Assembly: GCA_947167015.1 (NCBI GenBank)
Contig: CAMVGM010000020.1
Span: forward strand, 1 to 33,690
Length of the DNA stretch: 33,690 nt
Direction: 5' to 3'
Source of the DNA: an uncultured Bacteroidales bacterium
Lineage (GTDB): Bacteria > Bacteroidota > Bacteroidia > Bacteroidales > UBA932
Positions 31,744 to 33,690 of this stretch are shown in pieces. A model generated the notes under the pieces. It ran no database searches, was not told the origin of the DNA, and saw nothing but the letters and a program-made list of their open reading frames with translations. A program made the translations under genes and the position numbers. Every line of letters starts with the position of its first letter. Position 1 is the first letter of the stretch.

Positions 31744-32738
31744 CGGCCGGATGCAGCGATCAGGTCCCGGATTTCCTGCTTCGCGACCTTCCAGCGCGGG
31801 ATGTCGATCTTGGTGCCGACCACCTCGACCACCTTGGCCGCGATGATGGAGCCGATCTCGCCGCAGGTCTTGAGCGGCAGGCCCAGCGAGTCCGCGTAGA
31901 TGAAACCGGCGGCGTAGGTGTCTCCCGCTCCGGTAGCGTCCACCGTGGCGGCGGGCCAGGGTTCGATGAAATGCACCTCTTCTCCGCGCCGGACCCAGCT
32001 GCCGTCCTTGCCCACCTTCACGATGGCGGTGCGGCAGAAGCGGGAAATCTCTTCCAGGGAAGCCTGCGGGTCGGACAGGCCGGTGAAGGCCCGGGCCTCG
32101 GTCTCGTTCGCAAAGACGATGTCCACGTATTTCTCCACGATGTCGTGCAGGAAGGCCAGGTTGGACTCCACGACGTTGTAGGATGCCATGTCCAGCGAGA
32201 TGATACAGCCGGCGCGGCGCGCATACTCGACGGCGCGGCGCACCAGGTCCTGGTTCTGCACCAGGTAGCCCTCGATGTGGAAGTAGTCGTAGCCTTCGAA
32301 CCACTCCGGCTGCAGGTCGTCCGGCACCAGGTCGAGCGCGGCGCCCAGATAGACGGCGAAGGTGCGCTCGGCGTTGCCGCCGCTGACGAACACCATCGAG
32401 CGGCCGCTGGCGTGTTCGCTGGTCAGCAGGCGCGTGCGGACGCCGTACTGCTCCTGGTCGCTCTTGAACAGCAGGCCGAGTTCGTCGTTGCCGATCTTGC
32501 CGATGAAGCCGGAGGGCATCCCGAAGATGGCCGTGCAGCTGATCGTATTGGCCGCGGAGCCGCCGGCGACGTATTTCACGCCCAGGGGCTTGAGCGCCGC
32601 CCAGATGCCGTCACCCGTTTCCTGGTCGACGTGCTGCATGCTGCCTTTCGGCAGATGGAAGGTGTTCAGCAGGGAATCATCCGGCAAAACGGCCAAGATA
32701 TCCGTCAAAGCGTTGCCTATTCCAAGAATTGATTTCAT
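31740..32738 (-). CDS. PfkB family carbohydrate/nucleoside kinase
   Basis: A 332-residue cytoplasmic kinase of the ribokinase/PfkB family. Landmarks: GNALTDIL near the N-terminus, the substrate-binding GGSAANTISCTAIFG (about 52-66), IGNDELG, and the C-terminal catalytic ATP-binding motif VDATGAGDTYAAGF with the base Asp in GAGD. In Bacteroidota this subgroup is often called adenosine kinase, but the substrate could be another nucleoside or a sugar. The ATG at 32738 is preferred over an upstream one at 32756, which would lie inside the -7 box. It is the first gene of the operon kinase - DUF6913-like - small multidrug export - sialate esterase. Confidence 0.9.
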   Translation of the reverse strand: MKSILGIGNALTDILAVLPDDSLLNTFHLPKGSMQHVDQETGDGIWAALKPLGVKYVAGGSAANTISCTAIFGMPSGFIGKIGNDELGLLFKSDQEQYGVRTRLLTSEHASGRSMVFVSGGNAERTFAVYLGAALDLVPDDLQPEWFEGYDYFHIEGYLVQNQDLVRRAVEYARRAGCIISLDMASYNVVESNLAFLHDIVEKYVDIVFANETEARAFTGLSDPQASLEEISRFCRTAIVKVGKDGSWVRRGEEVHFIEPWPAATVDATGAGDTYAAGFIYADSLGLPLKTCGEIGSIIAAKVVEVVGTKIDIPRWKVAKQEIRDLIAASGR

Positions 32739-32744
32739 AGATGA

Positions 32745-32752
32745 CAAAAATA
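32745..32752 (-). promoter_or_regulatory. -7 box of the PfkB operon
   Basis: Minus strand TATTTTTG, 6 nt before the ATG at 32738, so the mRNA would be leaderless or nearly so. Mirrored by the box at 32767-32774. Confidence 0.55.
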
Positions 32753-32766
32753 ACAATAATTAATCG

Positions 32767-32774
32767 TAAATTTG
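32767..32774 (+). promoter_or_regulatory. -7 box of the flippase-like gene
   Basis: TAAATTTG, 6 nt before the ATG at 32781, mirrored by the PfkB box with a 14-nt spacer. No clear -33 TTG. Confidence 0.55.
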
Positions 32775-32780
32775 CGCCCT

Positions 32781-33690
32781 ATGTTCAAGAAAGCCGCAAA
32801 TATCGTCAAATATACCCTGTCCACCATCCTGGCCGGCGTGCTGGTCTGGTTCGCCTTCCGGGGCGTGGACTGGAAGGCTTTCTGGGAGGGCCTGCAGCAG
32901 ACGCGCTGGGGCTGGGTCGCCCTGTATTTCGCGGCGGCGGTGCTGGCGCTCGTCTTCCGCACGGAACGCTGGTATGCGCTGATCAAGCCGCTGGACCCGC
33001 AGGTCAGGCGCCTCCCCGTCTGGGACGCCCTCAACGTGGGCAACCTGGTCAGCGTGGTGCTGCCCGGCGCCGGCGAACTCGTGCGCTGCGGCTACGTCTC
33101 CTCCCGCAGGATGAGCTTCGACCGCTCCCTTGGCACCATCGTGTGCGAACGCGTGTTCGACGTCCTCGCCGTGGCGGTGATCCTCGTGGCGGCGCTGGCC
33201 CTCAAATGGGACACCTTCGCGCCCTTCTTCGCCCAGAACATCTGGGGGCCCTTCTACGCCCGGCTGGGCGGCTCCGCCGTCTGGATCCTCGTCGGCATCG
33301 CGCTGCTGGTCGTCGGCTTCTTCGCCGCGGTGTACTTCCTGCGCAACCGGGTGCGTTTTTTCCGGCGTATCGCCGACACCCTGAAGGGGCTCGCCACCGG
33401 CTTCGCCAGCGTGGCCAAGATGGAGAGCAAGTGGGCCTTCCTGCTCAGCACCGTCGGCATCTGGGCGATGTACATCGCGATGATGTGGTGCACGATCCGG
33501 GCGCTGCCCCAGCTGGACGTCCTGGGAACCATCGACGCCGTGTTCCTGTCCGCCGTGGGCAACATCGCCTCGGTGATCCCCGTCCCGGGCGGCATCGGCG
33601 CCTATCATTATCTTGTCGCCCTGTCCGTGGAAAGCCTCTACGGAGCCAGCTGGGAAACCGGCATCCTGCTCGCCACCCTGGGCCACGAAG
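32781..33690 (+). CDS. LPG synthase TM-region/YbhN-like membrane protein (partial)
   Basis: Incomplete at the right edge: 303 codons are visible with no stop. It is a polytopic inner-membrane protein with about seven hydrophobic segments in the visible part, matching the lysylphosphatidylglycerol synthase transmembrane-region family (PF03706, UPF0104/YbhN). Diagnostic blocks are FRTERWYALIKPLD, NVGNLVSVVLPGAGELVRCGYVSSRRM, TIVCERVFDVLAVAVILV and SVIPVPGGIGAYHYLVALSV near the window end. The family includes glycosyl-donor or lipid flippases; no soluble catalytic domain is visible in the part present. Its start is divergent from the PfkB kinase and directly follows a TAAATTTG box. Confidence 0.9.
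   Translation, partial: MFKKAANIVKYTLSTILAGVLVWFAFRGVDWKAFWEGLQQTRWGWVALYFAAAVLALVFRTERWYALIKPLDPQVRRLPVWDALNVGNLVSVVLPGAGELVRCGYVSSRRMSFDRSLGTIVCERVFDVLAVAVILVAALALKWDTFAPFFAQNIWGPFYARLGGSAVWILVGIALLVVGFFAAVYFLRNRVRFFRRIADTLKGLATGFASVAKMESKWAFLLSTVGIWAMYIAMMWCTIRALPQLDVLGTIDAVFLSAVGNIASVIPVPGGIGAYHYLVALSVESLYGASWETGILLATLGHE

Noticed and set aside
31744..32304. Upstream extension of the small DUF6913-like gene
   Set aside because: This part overlaps the PfkB kinase gene on the same strand in another frame and has no protein-like composition; the ATGA-coupled start at 31743 is far better.
32760..33686. Minus-strand frame at the right edge
   Set aside because: It is the shadow of the plus-strand LPG-synthase-type membrane protein, which runs off the window and so lacks a visible stop.
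1..33690. CRISPR arrays, tRNA or rRNA genes, insertion sequences
   Set aside because: I looked for regular spaced repeats, tRNA-like cloverleaf signatures, rRNA blocks and transposase motifs and saw none; a tRNA or covariance-model scan would be decisive for the small RNAs.

Overview
The window looks like a chromosome segment of a high-GC member of the Bacteroidota, probably order Bacteroidales. Three things point there. First, many start codons are preceded by the Bacteroidota -7 promoter box TAnnTTTG, often only 4-23 nt upstream. Second, several gene families are typical of the phylum: a lipoprotein FKBP isomerase, tandem deoxynucleoside kinases, an FHS sugar permease with a ROK kinase, a sialate O-acetylesterase, and a Bacteroidota-type small HTH-like protein. 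Third, codon use is strongly GC-biased outside one AT-rich block. I cannot name a genus. I saw no rRNA, tRNA, CRISPR array, transposase or integrase.

Layout. 1-5729 is core metabolism: an acidic-tailed protein, then a minus-strand run of two deoxynucleoside kinases, a sugar MFS transporter, a ROK sugar kinase and an FKBP lipoprotein, with a plus-strand metallo-beta-lactamase-fold hydrolase diverging from it. 5716-14752 is accessory: an HTH-like protein, a membrane-anchored Ser/Thr kinase, a lipoprotein coupled to a predicted outer-membrane beta-barrel protein, a two-module EF-hand/leucine-rich-repeat lipoprotein, an AT-rich cluster of three exported or membrane proteins (one with a TonB C-terminal domain), a protein that may be related to HhH DNA glycosylases, a non-coding stretch rich in inverted repeats, and a 60-residue orphan. 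14762-33690 returns to household genes: DUF486 membrane protein; divergent pbpC and alpha-2-macroglobulin; uvrA with a nucleoside kinase; EamA transporter, S41 protease and recO; then a PfkB kinase operon ending in a sialate O-acetylesterase; and a truncated LPG-synthase-type flippase domain at the right edge.

The most notable signal is a perfect 23-bp sequence present twice, at 5716-5738 (+) and 13517-13539 (-). It is built on TTGAAC direct repeats with a 10-bp period. In both copies the same internal TTG sits exactly 20 nt upstream of a TAnnTTTG box, so it looks like an operator that places two promoters under one control: that of the HTH-like gene and that of the AT-rich exported-protein cluster 8 kb away. 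A second pattern is that four of the five divergent gene pairs share a symmetric promoter module, CAAAnnTA-N12-14-TAnnTTTG or one base from it.

Functional reading (inference): 5716-13539 may be an envelope-facing signalling or surface island with a regulator, a kinase, lipoproteins and a barrel under shared control. Its genes also converge on each other with almost no spacing. Everything outside it is ordinary Bacteroidales housekeeping.
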